From Psychroserpens sp. Hel_I_66 (lineage in GTDB: Bacteria; Bacteroidota; Bacteroidia; Flavobacteriales; Flavobacteriaceae), in assembly GCF_000799465.1 (NCBI RefSeq), contig NZ_JUGU01000001.1, positions 2,438,501 through 2,502,500 of the forward strand: DNA of 64,000 nucleotides, written 5' to 3'. The translations under genes were made by a program, and so were the position numbers. The notes beneath the pieces were generated by a model, which did not search any database, was not told the origin of the DNA, and saw only the letters and a program-made list of their open reading frames with translations. Shown in pieces: positions 8,649 through 18,285 of the stretch. How positions within the stretch are numbered: position 1 is the stretch's first letter; every line of letters begins with the position of its first letter.

Positions 8649-9461
8649 ATGGAATTACAGAAATGGATTGATAAAGGCTATGAAATAATAGTTGATTTTG
8701 GTCCGAAAGTTTTAGCAGCTCTAGCCATTTGGATCGTTGGTGCATGGATTGTTAAAATAATAGTCAATGGAATGCGAAAGGCTATGAACAAACAGGAGTT
8801 TGACCCAAGTCTTCAAAAATTTCTTCTTAATCTAACGGGTTGGATTTTAAAAATAGTCTTAATTATTGTTGTATTAGGCACAGTAGGTGTAGAAACCACA
8901 TCTTTTGCAGCTGTCATAGCAGCAGCTGGTTTAGCTATTGGTCTAGCACTGCAAGGCTCACTTGCTAACTTTGCTGGTGGAGTTTTATTAATGATTTTTA
9001 AGCCTATAAAAATTGGCGATTTCATCGAGGCTCAAGGGCAATCTGGAACGGTAAAAGAGATTGAAATCTTTACTACAAAACTAACTACACCAGATAATAA
9101 AGAAGTGATTATTCCAAATGGGAGCTTATCCAATGGCAATATTGTAAATTATTCTACAGAGGATTTACGTCGTGTAGATATTACTTTTGGCGTTGGCTAC
9201 GACTCTAACATTAAACAAACAAAAGATGTTATTTTGGGAGTTATCAAATCTAATGAGTTTACATTAGAAGAGCCTGCACCTGCTATTAATGTTTCTGAAT
9301 TGGCAGATAGTTCTATCAATTTCTTTACAAGAGTATGGGTTAAAAAAGAAGATTACTGGGCGGTTAAATTTGATTTGATAGAAAGAACCAAAGAAGCTTT
9401 TGATGCAGCTGGCATAGAAATTCCTTATCCGCACCAAGTAGAAATACATAAAGAAAATTAA
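8649..9461 (+). CDS. Small-conductance mechanosensitive channel (MscS family)
   Basis: A 270-residue inner-membrane channel that would open under membrane tension and release solutes on hypo-osmotic shock. Three membrane segments are visible (about 20-42, 60-82, 88-118). The pore helix has the Ala/Gly-rich pattern AAAGLAIGLALQGSLANFAGG, followed by FKPIKIGDFIEAQGQSGTV, the start of the cytoplasmic beta domain, and a C-terminal alpha/beta domain ending PYPHQVEIH. Length is typical of MscS. It is convergent with tsaB, and the two stop codons share bases (TTAA, 9458-9461). Confidence 0.93.
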   Translation: MELQKWIDKGYEIIVDFGPKVLAALAIWIVGAWIVKIIVNGMRKAMNKQEFDPSLQKFLLNLTGWILKIVLIIVVLGTVGVETTSFAAVIAAAGLAIGLALQGSLANFAGGVLLMIFKPIKIGDFIEAQGQSGTVKEIEIFTTKLTTPDNKEVIIPNGSLSNGNIVNYSTEDLRRVDITFGVGYDSNIKQTKDVILGVIKSNEFTLEEPAPAINVSELADSSINFFTRVWVKKEDYWAVKFDLIERTKEAFDAAGIEIPYPHQVEIHKEN

Positions 9462-10135
9462 GACTTTGTTTTTGGTTTTAAAGCAATAAAATCTTTTAAA
9501 TAAAAAGGTTCAAAATAGGCGACATCTTCAGTGTCACCTATTTTATATTTTTCATAGGCCAGTTTTCCCATCTCATTCGCCGATGGTAGCTTATCGTCAA
9601 TAAAGAAAGCGTTTTGATGATCAATGATTGCTTTGGTTTTTTCAGTTCCATTTCCGACGAAAACAACTTTTCCTTTTTCTAATAATTGATTAAATGAAGA
9701 AGGATCAAGAATCTGCGCTTCAATCTTCCGAAGTAAATTAAATTCAAAATCATAAATTGCCGAGTATACCTCCATACGTCTCGCATCTAGCATAGGCACT
9801 ATAAAACCATCTTTGATCTCAACTTGACGTGCAAGCGCATGAAGTGTGGAAATAGAAATTAATGGTTTTTCAAGCGCGTAGCACAATCCCTTTGCTGCAG
9901 AGACTCCTATTCTCAATCCAGTGTATGAACCAGGACCTTTACTAACTGCAATCGCGTCAATTTGAGATTTATCTATTTGGGCAGTCTTTAAAACGTCGTC
10001 AATAAAAGTATGCAATAGTTCTGCATGAGAGTAATTGCGGTTATTATCTTCTTTTAAAACTAAAGTCTCTCCTTTTTTAGAAAGAGAGACAGAGCAATTT
10101 GTTGTTGATGTTTCTATGTTTAAAATTATAGACAT
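9458..10135 (-). CDS. tsaB: tRNA threonylcarbamoyladenosine biosynthesis protein TsaB
   Basis: A 225-residue member of the ASKHA-fold TsaB family, which partners TsaD and TsaE in making t6A on ANN-decoding tRNAs. Typical sequence is visible: ILNIETSTTNCSVSLS at the N-terminus, HAELLHTFIDDVL, and VSKGPGSYTGLRIGVSAAKGLCYAL, the hallmark of TsaB. It is the last gene of a run of seven minus-strand genes, 24 bp after the export adaptor, although its function is unrelated. Confidence 0.93.
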   Translation of the reverse strand: MSIILNIETSTTNCSVSLSKKGETLVLKEDNNRNYSHAELLHTFIDDVLKTAQIDKSQIDAIAVSKGPGSYTGLRIGVSAAKGLCYALEKPLISISTLHALARQVEIKDGFIVPMLDARRMEVYSAIYDFEFNLLRKIEAQILDPSSFNQLLEKGKVVFVGNGTEKTKAIIDHQNAFFIDDKLPSANEMGKLAYEKYKIGDTEDVAYFEPFYLKDFIALKPKTKS

Positions 10136-10159
10136 CGTATATATTTATGTGATAATTAT

Positions 10160-11464
10160 TTATTCTTCGGAAATATTTTCAGGTTTAGATACGTCGCTCT
10201 TTGCTTCAACCTTATCGCCTGGCTTTAATGTTTTTGAGACCATATTATAAGGTCCTGTGATGATTTCGGTACCATCGCTTACACCAGAAATTATTTCAAT
10301 ATTTGTATCATCTTGAATTCCGGTTTTTACTTTTTCTAATTTTGCTACACCGTTATCATTAATGAACACACACTCAAATTTCTCTTCATCTCCAAAACTT
10401 CCATCTTCGGGAAGTGCTGCTTTCCCATCACTTTTTTTATCTGTCATTTCAGACGCTGTCTTAATTACAATAGCGCTAATTGGAACAGCAATAGAATTAT
10501 TTTTTTTATTGGTAATGATATCAACTGTTGCGGTCATTCCTGGTCTAAATGGAGAATAGCTATCTGGTTTACCTTGCATTAAATCTTGGTAAGACTCTTC
10601 TAAAATTCTTACTTTAACCCTAAAATTTGTTACTTGATCTGCTGTAAGGGTACTTGCTGCAGAATTTGCAATTTCTGTAACAATCCCTTTAAATTCCTTT
10701 TTTAAATAAGCATCGACCTCAACAATGGTAGAATCACCGATTTGTACTTTTACAATATCATTTTCGTTAACGTCTACCTCAACTTCCATATTATTGAGAT
10801 TTGCTACTCTTAAAATTTCTGTACCTGCCATTTGTTGCGTACCAACGACGCGCTCACCTAATTCAACATTGAGAAGTGAAATAGTCCCGCTCATTGGCGC
10901 ATATATAGTAGTCCTGCCTAAGTTGTCTTTAGCTTCATTTACGGTTGCTGCTGCACTTTGCACACTATAATAAGCCGAACTTTTTGATGCCTGGGCAGTT
11001 TCATAAGCAGCAATTGCTCGGTCCCATTCAGATTTTGAAATAACACCTTTGTCAAACAACGATTTACTTCTATCATAATTTGCTTTTGCCTCCTTGAGAG
11101 ACGCTTCTGCTTGCTCTAAACCTGCTCTTACATTCTGGTATGAGGCTTGTGATCTACTTACTGCAGACTGAATAAGATCTGGATTTACGCGAACTAAAAG
11201 ATCTCCTTTATTTACTTGTTGTCCTTCCTTAAACGGAAGATCAAGAATTTCTCCAGAAACTTCACTGGAAATTTTGACTTCAACTTCTGGTTGTATTTTC
11301 CCTGTTGCAGAAACAGTTTCAACAATATCAACTAAAGTCACCTTTTTAAATTCTACCTCTTTAATATTTCCTTTCTTACCGAATAATCCCATAGATTTTC
11401 CTGCAACTAAGGCAATAAGTACAAGCACAACAATTGCAAGAATGATTTTAGTTTTTTTACTCAT
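10160..11464 (-). CDS. Periplasmic adaptor (HlyD/MacA-like) of a tripartite exporter
   Basis: A 434-residue membrane-fusion protein. It has an N-terminal membrane anchor (KIILAIVVLVLIALVAG), a first half-lipoyl strand (KISSEVSGEILDLPFKEGQQVNKGDLLVRV), a long coiled-coil hairpin (about 90-180, LEQAEASLKEAKANYDRSKS), a second lipoyl half (IYAPMSGTISLLNVELGERV) and beta-barrel/membrane-proximal domains. It sits 3 bp after the TolC-like gene and is the second adaptor of the operon. It probably links the ABC permeases to the outer-membrane channel. The linker EMTDKKSDGKAALPEDGSFG in the distal domain is unusual. Substrate unknown. Confidence 0.9.
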   Translation of the reverse strand: MSKKTKIILAIVVLVLIALVAGKSMGLFGKKGNIKEVEFKKVTLVDIVETVSATGKIQPEVEVKISSEVSGEILDLPFKEGQQVNKGDLLVRVNPDLIQSAVSRSQASYQNVRAGLEQAEASLKEAKANYDRSKSLFDKGVISKSEWDRAIAAYETAQASKSSAYYSVQSAAATVNEAKDNLGRTTIYAPMSGTISLLNVELGERVVGTQQMAGTEILRVANLNNMEVEVDVNENDIVKVQIGDSTIVEVDAYLKKEFKGIVTEIANSAASTLTADQVTNFRVKVRILEESYQDLMQGKPDSYSPFRPGMTATVDIITNKKNNSIAVPISAIVIKTASEMTDKKSDGKAALPEDGSFGDEEKFECVFINDNGVAKLEKVKTGIQDDTNIEIISGVSDGTEIITGPYNMVSKTLKPGDKVEAKSDVSKPENISEE

Positions 11465-11467
11465 GTT

Positions 11468-12910
11468 TTAAAACTTTAATTCTGTAGCTGGTATCCCAAA
11501 ATATAATTCAAGAACCTTCAACTTAAATATATAATCGTATTTGGCACGATTTACTTCTATTTTAGCATTGTCAAATCTAAGCTTAGATTGACTAAAATCA
11601 AAAGCGTTTGTTAACCCTACGTCATAACGTTCCTTTGCATAATCATAAGCCAACTGCTGGGACTCTAAAGCAATTTCTGCAGCTTCAAAAGATTTGAAAG
11701 CTCCTTTTGCATCCACATAAGCTTGGTAAACATTTGATTCTAAATCTAACTCTGCCTGTTCTAATTGATACTCGCTACGTTGTAAATTTATCTTACTTCT
11801 TTTAATGTTTCCTTTTGTTGAAAATCCATTAAAAATAGGAATGTTTAAACTTAACCCATAACCAATACCATCATTTTGGTACAATTGATCAAGAAATGGA
11901 TCTGCTCCAACTTGACGAGCAACTGTATTAGGAAATGTACCCACTACAGATTGACCAGTACCCTCCACTACACCAATTTCTTGCGTTACAGATGGATTAT
12001 CTGGATCTGTTACCTGAATAAACGACGTAGCATTGGTATATCTCGTATCATATCCAAAAAATGCTCTCAATGTTGGATAATTAGCTCCTCTTGCAATCTG
12101 TAAATCTTTTTTAGCCAATTCTACATCTTGCTCTGCAATCTTAATTTCAGAGCGTGTCTCTTTAGCTTTAGACAAAATTTCTGAAATACTTTTATCTGCT
12201 ATTCCACCATCAACAATATCGTACCCTTCATCTTCAATATCAAAATTCTCATAATCCTTAATTAACAATAATTGCGCAAGACTAATGAGTGATATGGTAA
12301 TATTATTTTCAGCATTAATTATATTTTGTTTCTCACTAGCGTCTATAGCTTTAATTTCAAGGAGGTCGCCTCTTGGCAAAGATCCTGCTTCAACTAACTG
12401 TTCTGTTCGGTCTATCTGCTCTTGTGTTACCGCATTTTGAGATTTTAAAACTTCCAGATTTGCTTTATTTAAAATAACCGTTAAATATCCATTGGCTACA
12501 AAAAGAGAAATATCATCCTTCATTTTATCCAAACGGTACTGGCTTGCCAATTTAGAAATTTCGGCACGTTGTAAAGTTCTCACATTTCTTAAACCGTCAA
12601 AAAGAGTATACCCTACATTTACATTTCCAGTGACCGATAAAAATGTAGTGGTTTGTGCATTGTTTGTTACCGGGTTAAAACTAAGTCCTGTATTTTCTGA
12701 AATACTACTGCCTAAATTTAATGATGGTAAAAAGTTACCTATTGCAGTAAGCTTATCTATATCTGTAGTTGCTAAGTCTAGTTCGCTTTGTTTAACAGAA
12801 ATATTGTTTTCCAACGCGTACTGAACACATTCAATAAGTGTCCATTTCTTAGTTTGAGCTTGAGAACTTATTGTTATAAAAACAATGATTATGCTTATTA
12901 TTTTTTTCAT
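11468..12910 (-). CDS. TolC-family outer-membrane efflux protein
   Basis: A 480-residue protein with a signal peptide (MKKIISIIIVFITISSQAQ) and two OEP repeats of long helices with short beta strands, as in TolC. Markers are WTLIECVQYALENNISVKQSELDLA at the N-terminus and YAKERYDVGLTNAFDFSQSKLRFDNAK near the C-terminus. It would form a trimeric outer-membrane channel. It lies between two periplasmic adaptor genes and downstream of the ABC permeases, so it should be the exit duct of the same tripartite pump. Confidence 0.92.
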   Translation of the reverse strand: MKKIISIIIVFITISSQAQTKKWTLIECVQYALENNISVKQSELDLATTDIDKLTAIGNFLPSLNLGSSISENTGLSFNPVTNNAQTTTFLSVTGNVNVGYTLFDGLRNVRTLQRAEISKLASQYRLDKMKDDISLFVANGYLTVILNKANLEVLKSQNAVTQEQIDRTEQLVEAGSLPRGDLLEIKAIDASEKQNIINAENNITISLISLAQLLLIKDYENFDIEDEGYDIVDGGIADKSISEILSKAKETRSEIKIAEQDVELAKKDLQIARGANYPTLRAFFGYDTRYTNATSFIQVTDPDNPSVTQEIGVVEGTGQSVVGTFPNTVARQVGADPFLDQLYQNDGIGYGLSLNIPIFNGFSTKGNIKRSKINLQRSEYQLEQAELDLESNVYQAYVDAKGAFKSFEAAEIALESQQLAYDYAKERYDVGLTNAFDFSQSKLRFDNAKIEVNRAKYDYIFKLKVLELYFGIPATELKF

Positions 12911-12965
12911 GATTAATCTATAAGTATCTAAAATTTGTAAAGTGTTACACTAAATCCTAAAATTT

Positions 12966-14123
12966 TTATTGGGCGTATTTTGGAATTCCTTGAATTTGAT
13001 TCCAAACCTTGATTTTGTCATCTTTAGTAATTCCACTTTTAACCTCAACAAAAATACCGTCACTAATTCCTAATTCTACATCCCTACGTTCAAATTCCTG
13101 ATCACCCGTTACAATTTCCACATAAGGTTTTTTAGTTTCTTTGTCATATTGAACCAACGCTTCTTTAATTGCAAGAACGTTTTCTGCTTTTTCTAAAATA
13201 ATAGAAGCATTCGCACTCAATCCTGCTCTAATAAAAGTAGAATCTATTTGTTTTAAAGTTCCTTTTATTGCAAATTGAATAGCTCCGTTTTCTGCTACTC
13301 CTTTGGGTGCAATGTAGTCTAAAACCGCATCAAACTTTTCATCTTCAATGGCTCCAACGGTAATTTCTAAAGGTAAACCTTCTTTTATTTTACCTACTTC
13401 ACTCTCATCAACCTTCCCTTCAAAAATCATTTTTTTAACATCTGCGAGAGACGCTATTGATGTCCCTTCATTGAAATTATTTGCTTCAATAACTTGGTTA
13501 CCAGCTTTTACAGGCACATCTAAAACCATCCCAGAAACCGTAGCTCTAACTTGCGTTTGAGCAATGTTACCCAAACCGCTCGTAGTACCTGTTTTTATGA
13601 TATCATAATTTTGATTTGCAGAATTCACATTGATCCTAGCCTGCTCGACCGCTTGCTTGGTCTGTAAATATGTATTTTTCACACCTTCAAAATCATTTGC
13701 TGAAATCACACCTTTATCAAACAAAGCTTTTTGTCTATCATAATTAGATTGTTGCGTTTGTAAATTGATTTTTGCAGTTTGAAAAGCAGTTTGATTTGAG
13801 GCTATATTGTTTTTTGCACTGGTTAAAGAAGACACATTAGGGATTACCCTAATTTGCGCAATTAAGTCACCTTGCTTCACATATTCTCCTGCGTCAATAA
13901 ATATCTCCTCAATAACTCCAGAAATGTTTGGCTTGATTAAAATTTCTTCCTTCGGAACAATACTACCAGTTGCTACTGTCTTTACGACTATGGTTTGCTC
14001 GGTTGGGCTTTCCGAAGTATATTTTATTGGGTCCTCTTGATTTTTTTGCCATAAATAAAATAATGCGCCTCCAAATACGACGACGATTAAAATCAATAAT
14101 ATTACAGTTCTTGTTCTTTTCAT
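12966..14123 (-). CDS. Periplasmic adaptor (HlyD/MacA-like), first of two
   Basis: A 385-residue membrane-fusion protein with an N-terminal anchor (RTVILLILIVVVFGGALFYLW), lipoyl-type strands (LIKPNISGVIEEIFIDAGEYVKQGDLIAQI), a coiled coil (about 95-175, FQTAKINLQTQQSNYDRQK) and a second lipoyl half (VRATVSGMVLDVPVKAGNQV). It follows the permease genes by 40 bp, the usual MacA-type position. It is distinct in sequence and length from the adaptor at 10160-11464, so the operon encodes two non-identical adaptors for one TolC. Confidence 0.9.
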   Translation of the reverse strand: MKRTRTVILLILIVVVFGGALFYLWQKNQEDPIKYTSESPTEQTIVVKTVATGSIVPKEEILIKPNISGVIEEIFIDAGEYVKQGDLIAQIRVIPNVSSLTSAKNNIASNQTAFQTAKINLQTQQSNYDRQKALFDKGVISANDFEGVKNTYLQTKQAVEQARINVNSANQNYDIIKTGTTSGLGNIAQTQVRATVSGMVLDVPVKAGNQVIEANNFNEGTSIASLADVKKMIFEGKVDESEVGKIKEGLPLEITVGAIEDEKFDAVLDYIAPKGVAENGAIQFAIKGTLKQIDSTFIRAGLSANASIILEKAENVLAIKEALVQYDKETKKPYVEIVTGDQEFERRDVELGISDGIFVEVKSGITKDDKIKVWNQIQGIPKYAQ

Positions 14124-14163
14124 TGGTTGATGATTATATAATTTCTATTTATTTTGATTTCTA

Positions 14164-15423
14164 TTATTCTATTCTTAGTGCATCTACTGGCTTCATTTTG
14201 GTCGCACTATTAGCTGGAATCAATCCTGCTAAAACTCCAGAAAAAACTAATATTAACAAGGCAGTGAATACGACTTGCATACTCACACTTGGGTTGGCAA
14301 AATTTTCTACAGTGCCAACGCTGTCCAAAATAGTATTCATTAGCCAAATTACAAATGCTGCAAATGAGATACCTACCATACCAGATAATATCGTCAATAT
14401 TAGACTTTCCTGTAAAATTTGAGATTTGATCATCCAAGGAGAAGCCCCTAAAGCTCGTCTAACGCCAATTTCTTTGGTACGCTCTTTCACAACGATTAGC
14501 ATTATATTACTAATACCAATTATTCCAGACATAAGCACCAATGCTCCAACAAAATAACCTACAAGCGTTAAAATTGAAAACAATCCATTCACGCGTCCAA
14601 ATTGCTCTGATAAGTCAAAATGACCAATTGCTCGCTCATCATCTGGATGCACTTTATGCCTTGACTTCATTAGATCAAAAATTTGCTGTTTTAGAGAGGT
14701 AATTGTTGTTCCGTCTTCCGCAGTTATAGCCATCCAACCTACATTTTCGCCTCTGTTAAATGCTTGTCCGAATGTTGTAAACGGAATATAAATTGTACTT
14801 GCATCTTGTTCGCCATCACCTTGACTATTACTCATTTTAAAAGTACCAACGACCAAAAAATTAACACCGTTGATTTTTATGTAAGTTCCTAAAATCTCTT
14901 CGCCTTTATCGTAAAGTCCACGTTCAACTCCAGTGCCAATAATACATATTTTACGTTTTGATTCAATATCTGAATAACTTATAAAACGACCCTGAAGAAT
15001 ATCCATTGGTTGCTGTTTAATATATTCTGGATAATCACCATAAATCTCAAAGGCACCTGTTTTAGTACCTCTTATAACATTGTTTGCTCCATTGTAACCT
15101 CCTAACTGGTTTCTTGGAGATACATATTTGATATTTGGAACTTCAGATTTTATAGCTGCAACATCACCTATTTTGTAGTTAAAGTTACGTCCTTTTGGTA
15201 AGCCTTTGTATGGTTTAGATGTGCCTTGCGTCCACATAAACATGGAGTTGGTTGCGAAATCACCAAAATCTGCAGTTACTCCATTTTTAAGCCCGTTGGT
15301 TAATGCTAACAATAGGACAAGTATTGTAATTCCCCAAAACACACCAAATGCTGTCAAAAAAGTTCTAAACTTATTTGCATTTAATGCTTCTAATATTTCG
15401 TCCCAACGGTCTCTGCTAAACAT
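14164..15423 (-). CDS. ABC transporter permease, MacB/FtsX type (second)
   Basis: A 419-residue permease with the MacB architecture: a first membrane helix near residues 20-40, a large periplasmic MacB_PCD domain (about 45-265), then three helices (about 285-310, 335-365, 385-408). The segment KERTKEIGVRRALGASPWMIKSQIL is the coupling region typical of FtsX-like permeases. It lacks an ATPase domain and must use the separate ATPase at 16662-17363. It starts one base after the preceding permease ends, suggesting translational coupling and a heterodimeric pair. Confidence 0.92.
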   Translation of the reverse strand: MFSRDRWDEILEALNANKFRTFLTAFGVFWGITILVLLLALTNGLKNGVTADFGDFATNSMFMWTQGTSKPYKGLPKGRNFNYKIGDVAAIKSEVPNIKYVSPRNQLGGYNGANNVIRGTKTGAFEIYGDYPEYIKQQPMDILQGRFISYSDIESKRKICIIGTGVERGLYDKGEEILGTYIKINGVNFLVVGTFKMSNSQGDGEQDASTIYIPFTTFGQAFNRGENVGWMAITAEDGTTITSLKQQIFDLMKSRHKVHPDDERAIGHFDLSEQFGRVNGLFSILTLVGYFVGALVLMSGIIGISNIMLIVVKERTKEIGVRRALGASPWMIKSQILQESLILTILSGMVGISFAAFVIWLMNTILDSVGTVENFANPSVSMQVVFTALLILVFSGVLAGLIPANSATKMKPVDALRIE

Positions 15424-15424
15424 A

Positions 15425-16669
15425 TTATTCGTCTCTTAGTGCTACAATAGGCTTTATCTTGGCTGCTCGGTAAGCTGGAATAAAACCTGCTATAGCTCCT
15501 GCAAAAACAAGCAAAAACACTGTTGTTAATGCTACATTAAAATCTACTTGAGGGTATTTTATAAAATCACTATCTATTAATGGCCCAACTGCCTCTAATA
15601 GACCAAGCCCAAATATCAATCCAAATAATCCAGAAAACATGGTCACAAATACAGCTTCTTGTAAAATCATACCAACAATAGACATTGGCATAGCGCCAAG
15701 TGCCTTTCTTATTCCAATTTCTTTTGTTCTTTCCTTAACTATGATGAGCATTATATTTCCAACACCCACAATTCCCGCAATGATAGTACCAATACCGACA
15801 AACCAAAATACCCCTTGTATAGTTGCTATCAATGAGTAAATTTTCCTGGCTTCTTCCAATGTGTTATTAACTCTAACAGCACTTAAATCATCTGGAGCAA
15901 CCGTATGGATTTCCTTAAGTTGCTGTTCCATTCCTGTAGCAATACCATTTGACATTGCTACTGCCTCATCAAAATTGTCTGCCATTTTAACTGTGAATGA
16001 CATGTTTCTAATATCCTCTCCAGCATTAAATACTTTTTGAGCAGTACTAACTGGAATATATACCTGACTTTCTTCACGATCTCCACCTGGATCAAAATAG
16101 ACACCAACGACTTTAAAGTTCATTCCGAAGACTTGAATATTTTTATCAATTGGGTCTTCTCCTTTAAAAAGATCGGTTTTCATTTTATTACCAATTACTG
16201 CGACTTTTTTGGAGCTATTTATATCTGACTGACTTATAAACCGTCCAGAACCTATATCTGCATTTTCAATAAATTGATTGTCTGGTAAGGTTCCACGTAC
16301 TCTATAGTTTCCAGATTCGTTATTATAAGAAACTGTTCCTCCCCAAATCATATAATCTTTAGATCGGTATTCAAAATAGTCATCATACTTTTGCTCAACA
16401 GCATCAAAACTAGAATTTTTTAGCTGAATGTACCGACCAGGATTTAGACCCTTATAGCCCTTTGTTGTTACCCCTGTCCAAACTGAAATCTTATTAGTTG
16501 CATCCTGTTCAAACTGAGATGTTACCCCATTTTCTATTCCCTTACTAAAACCAAGAAGCACAACCAAAATAAAAATCCCGGAAGCTACCGAAAGCCCGGT
16601 TAAAAACGTTCGCAATTTATTTTTGCTAAGCGTTTCAAATATTTCTTGCCAACGTTCTATATCAAACAT
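15425..16669 (-). CDS. ABC transporter permease, MacB/FtsX type (first)
   Basis: A 414-residue paralogue of the next permease. It has an N-terminal helix (LRTFLTGLSVASGIFILVVLLGF), a periplasmic MacB_PCD domain, and three C-terminal helices following KERTKEIGIRKALGAMPMSIVGMIL. Its start overlaps the end of the ATPase gene by 8 bp, a sign of tight coupling. The two permeases probably form one heterodimeric transporter with two copies of the shared ATPase. The substrate cannot be read from sequence; MacB relatives export macrolides, peptides or lipids. Confidence 0.92.
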   Translation of the reverse strand: MFDIERWQEIFETLSKNKLRTFLTGLSVASGIFILVVLLGFSKGIENGVTSQFEQDATNKISVWTGVTTKGYKGLNPGRYIQLKNSSFDAVEQKYDDYFEYRSKDYMIWGGTVSYNNESGNYRVRGTLPDNQFIENADIGSGRFISQSDINSSKKVAVIGNKMKTDLFKGEDPIDKNIQVFGMNFKVVGVYFDPGGDREESQVYIPVSTAQKVFNAGEDIRNMSFTVKMADNFDEAVAMSNGIATGMEQQLKEIHTVAPDDLSAVRVNNTLEEARKIYSLIATIQGVFWFVGIGTIIAGIVGVGNIMLIIVKERTKEIGIRKALGAMPMSIVGMILQEAVFVTMFSGLFGLIFGLGLLEAVGPLIDSDFIKYPQVDFNVALTTVFLLVFAGAIAGFIPAYRAAKIKPIVALRDE

Positions 16670-17363
16670 GTTGTGACGCTCTAACCTGTTCTACTTTACT
16701 ATCGTCAATTATCAATCCATCTTTTAGGTTGACAATACGTTTGGTCATTTGTGCGATATCGTGCTCGTGTGTAACGACTAAAATTGTTTTTCCCTCATCA
16801 TTAATACCTTGAATAAGATCCATAACTTCGTAAGATGTTTTGGTATCCAGTGCGCCTGTAGGCTCATCTGCTAATAATACTTTTGGATCACTTGCTAGTG
16901 CTCGTGCTATTGCTACACGTTGTTTTTGCCCACCAGATAATTCACTCGGTAAATGATGTGACCATTTATCTAAACCTACTTTCTCGAGATAATGCATTGC
17001 TCTTTCGGTACGTTCTTTTCGCTTAACACCTTTGTAGTACAATGGCATTGATACGTTATCTAGTGCAGATTTGTAATTGATAAGGTTAAAAGATTGAAAA
17101 ATAAACCCGAGAAATTCATTTCTATATTTTGCAGCTATTTTTTCGTTTAGATTTTTGATAGGCACATTATCAAGTATATACTGACCTTCGTCTGCTTCAT
17201 CCAGCATTCCTAAAATATTAAGAAGAGTAGATTTTCCAGATCCCGAAGAACCCATTATAGAGACTAATTCCCCCTCTTTTACATCAAAATTTATACCTTT
17301 TAGAACGTGAAGCGAGTTGCTTCCCATGTGATAAGACTTATGTAAATCCTTAATTTGAATCAT
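16662..17363 (-). CDS. ABC transporter ATPase, MacB/LolD type
   Basis: The product is 233 residues from the ATG at 17363 ([16 protein letters not shown]). An upstream ATG at 17402 would add 13 residues absent from the family. All nucleotide-binding motifs are present: Walker [14 protein letters not shown]-loop FIFQSFNLI, signature [15 protein letters not shown], Walker [13 protein letters not shown] and H-loop VVTHEHD. It is the first gene of the seven-gene run ATPase, permease, permease, adaptor, TolC, adaptor, tsaB, and should power the split MacB-like exporter. Confidence 0.94.
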   Translation of the reverse strand: MIQIKDLHKSYHMGSNSLHVLKGINFDVKEGELVSIMGSSGSGKSTLLNILGMLDEADEGQYILDNVPIKNLNEKIAAKYRNEFLGFIFQSFNLINYKSALDNVSMPLYYKGVKRKERTERAMHYLEKVGLDKWSHHLPSELSGGQKQRVAIARALASDPKVLLADEPTGALDTKTSYEVMDLIQGINDEGKTILVVTHEHDIAQMTKRIVNLKDGLIIDDSKVEQVRASQHV

Positions 17364-17498
17364 AGCTGGATGGTTAATGCTCACAAAACTAATAAAAACC
17401 AAAAACGGTTTATGCCAAGTATTTGTTAAGAATTTGATTTTTGATTGATATATAGAAGACGATAAGAAATCAAAAATGTTACAGTTAGAGACAATAAT

Positions 17499-17726
17499 TT
17501 ATAGCTTTTCCTTTTTACTTCGGAAGAATTGCCAATAAATCATAAACCCGATTCCACCAACAAGTAAATATGGGATTGTCATTAAATACATGATCCCATC
17601 GTTAACACCTTCTGCAGTAGATTGACCTTCTTCACTTTCTAAAACCGCTCTGCACATAGCACATTGAGCATTTGTTTCTATAAAAAGAAACATGGAGAAA
17701 ATTGAAATGACAATCTTTTGCTTCAT
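17499..17726 (-). CDS. Small membrane protein with CAMC motif, oxidase-assembly neighbourhood
   Basis: A 75-residue protein with an N-terminal signal or helix (KIVISIFSMFLFIETNAQ), a short periplasmic part starting CAMC, and one C-terminal membrane helix (YLMTIPYLLVGGIGFMIYW) followed by RSKKEKL. It lies 4 bp after the DUF420 gene and downstream of SCO. The CxxC right after the signal peptide and the context suggest a role in copper or thiol handling for cytochrome oxidase. That is inference; I know no characterised homologue. Confidence 0.75.
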   Translation of the reverse strand: MKQKIVISIFSMFLFIETNAQCAMCRAVLESEEGQSTAEGVNDGIMYLMTIPYLLVGGIGFMIYWQFFRSKKEKL

Positions 17727-17730
17727 ATAA

Positions 17731-18279
17731 TTATACGTAATAAGGTGAAATCATTAAATACACTATAACACCCGTTACAGCAACGTACAGCCAAAGCGGA
17801 AATGTGATTCTTGCGATTTTTTTATGACGCTCAAAATTATTGGTAATTGCTCTTACATAGGTAATCAAAACAAAAGGAATGATAATAATTGATAATAGGA
17901 TATGCGTCAAAAGAATAAAATAGTATACATATTTCACAGCACCTTCTCCACCAAACTCTGTGGAGTCACTCGTCATATGATAAGCAACATACATGATTAG
18001 AAAAACTCCCGAACAGCCAATCGCAGTGGTCATTAAATTCTCATGAAGTACTATTTTTTTGTTTTTTATTGCAATAAATGCAATAATTAAAATAACAGCA
18101 GTCAATCCATTTATCAATGCATATATTGGAGGCAAAAACGATAAGGGCTCTACCTCAATACCAAAATCTTGTAATTTTACTCTTGACAAAATCGCAACGA
18201 GAATAGGTACTACAATTGCCAAAATGACTATCCATTTATTATATTTTTTTTCTGCAGAAATTGTTTCGCGAGTATTCAT
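17731..18279 (-). CDS. DUF420 membrane protein
   Basis: A 182-residue protein with about five membrane helices (about 14-33, 48-70, 82-103, 118-145, 155-178) and sparse loops containing His (ENLMTTAIGCSG, YVAYHMTSDSTEFGG, LLTHILLSIIIIPF). This is the pattern of the DUF420 family, whose genes regularly accompany SCO and cytochrome c oxidase genes and which may assist oxidase assembly. It starts 6 bp after the SCO gene and is followed after 4 bp by the small CAMC protein, so the three probably form one transcript. Confidence 0.88.
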   Translation of the reverse strand: MNTRETISAEKKYNKWIVILAIVVPILVAILSRVKLQDFGIEVEPLSFLPPIYALINGLTAVILIIAFIAIKNKKIVLHENLMTTAIGCSGVFLIMYVAYHMTSDSTEFGGEGAVKYVYYFILLTHILLSIIIIPFVLITYVRAITNNFERHKKIARITFPLWLYVAVTGVIVYLMISPYYV

Positions 18280-18285
18280 ACTATC

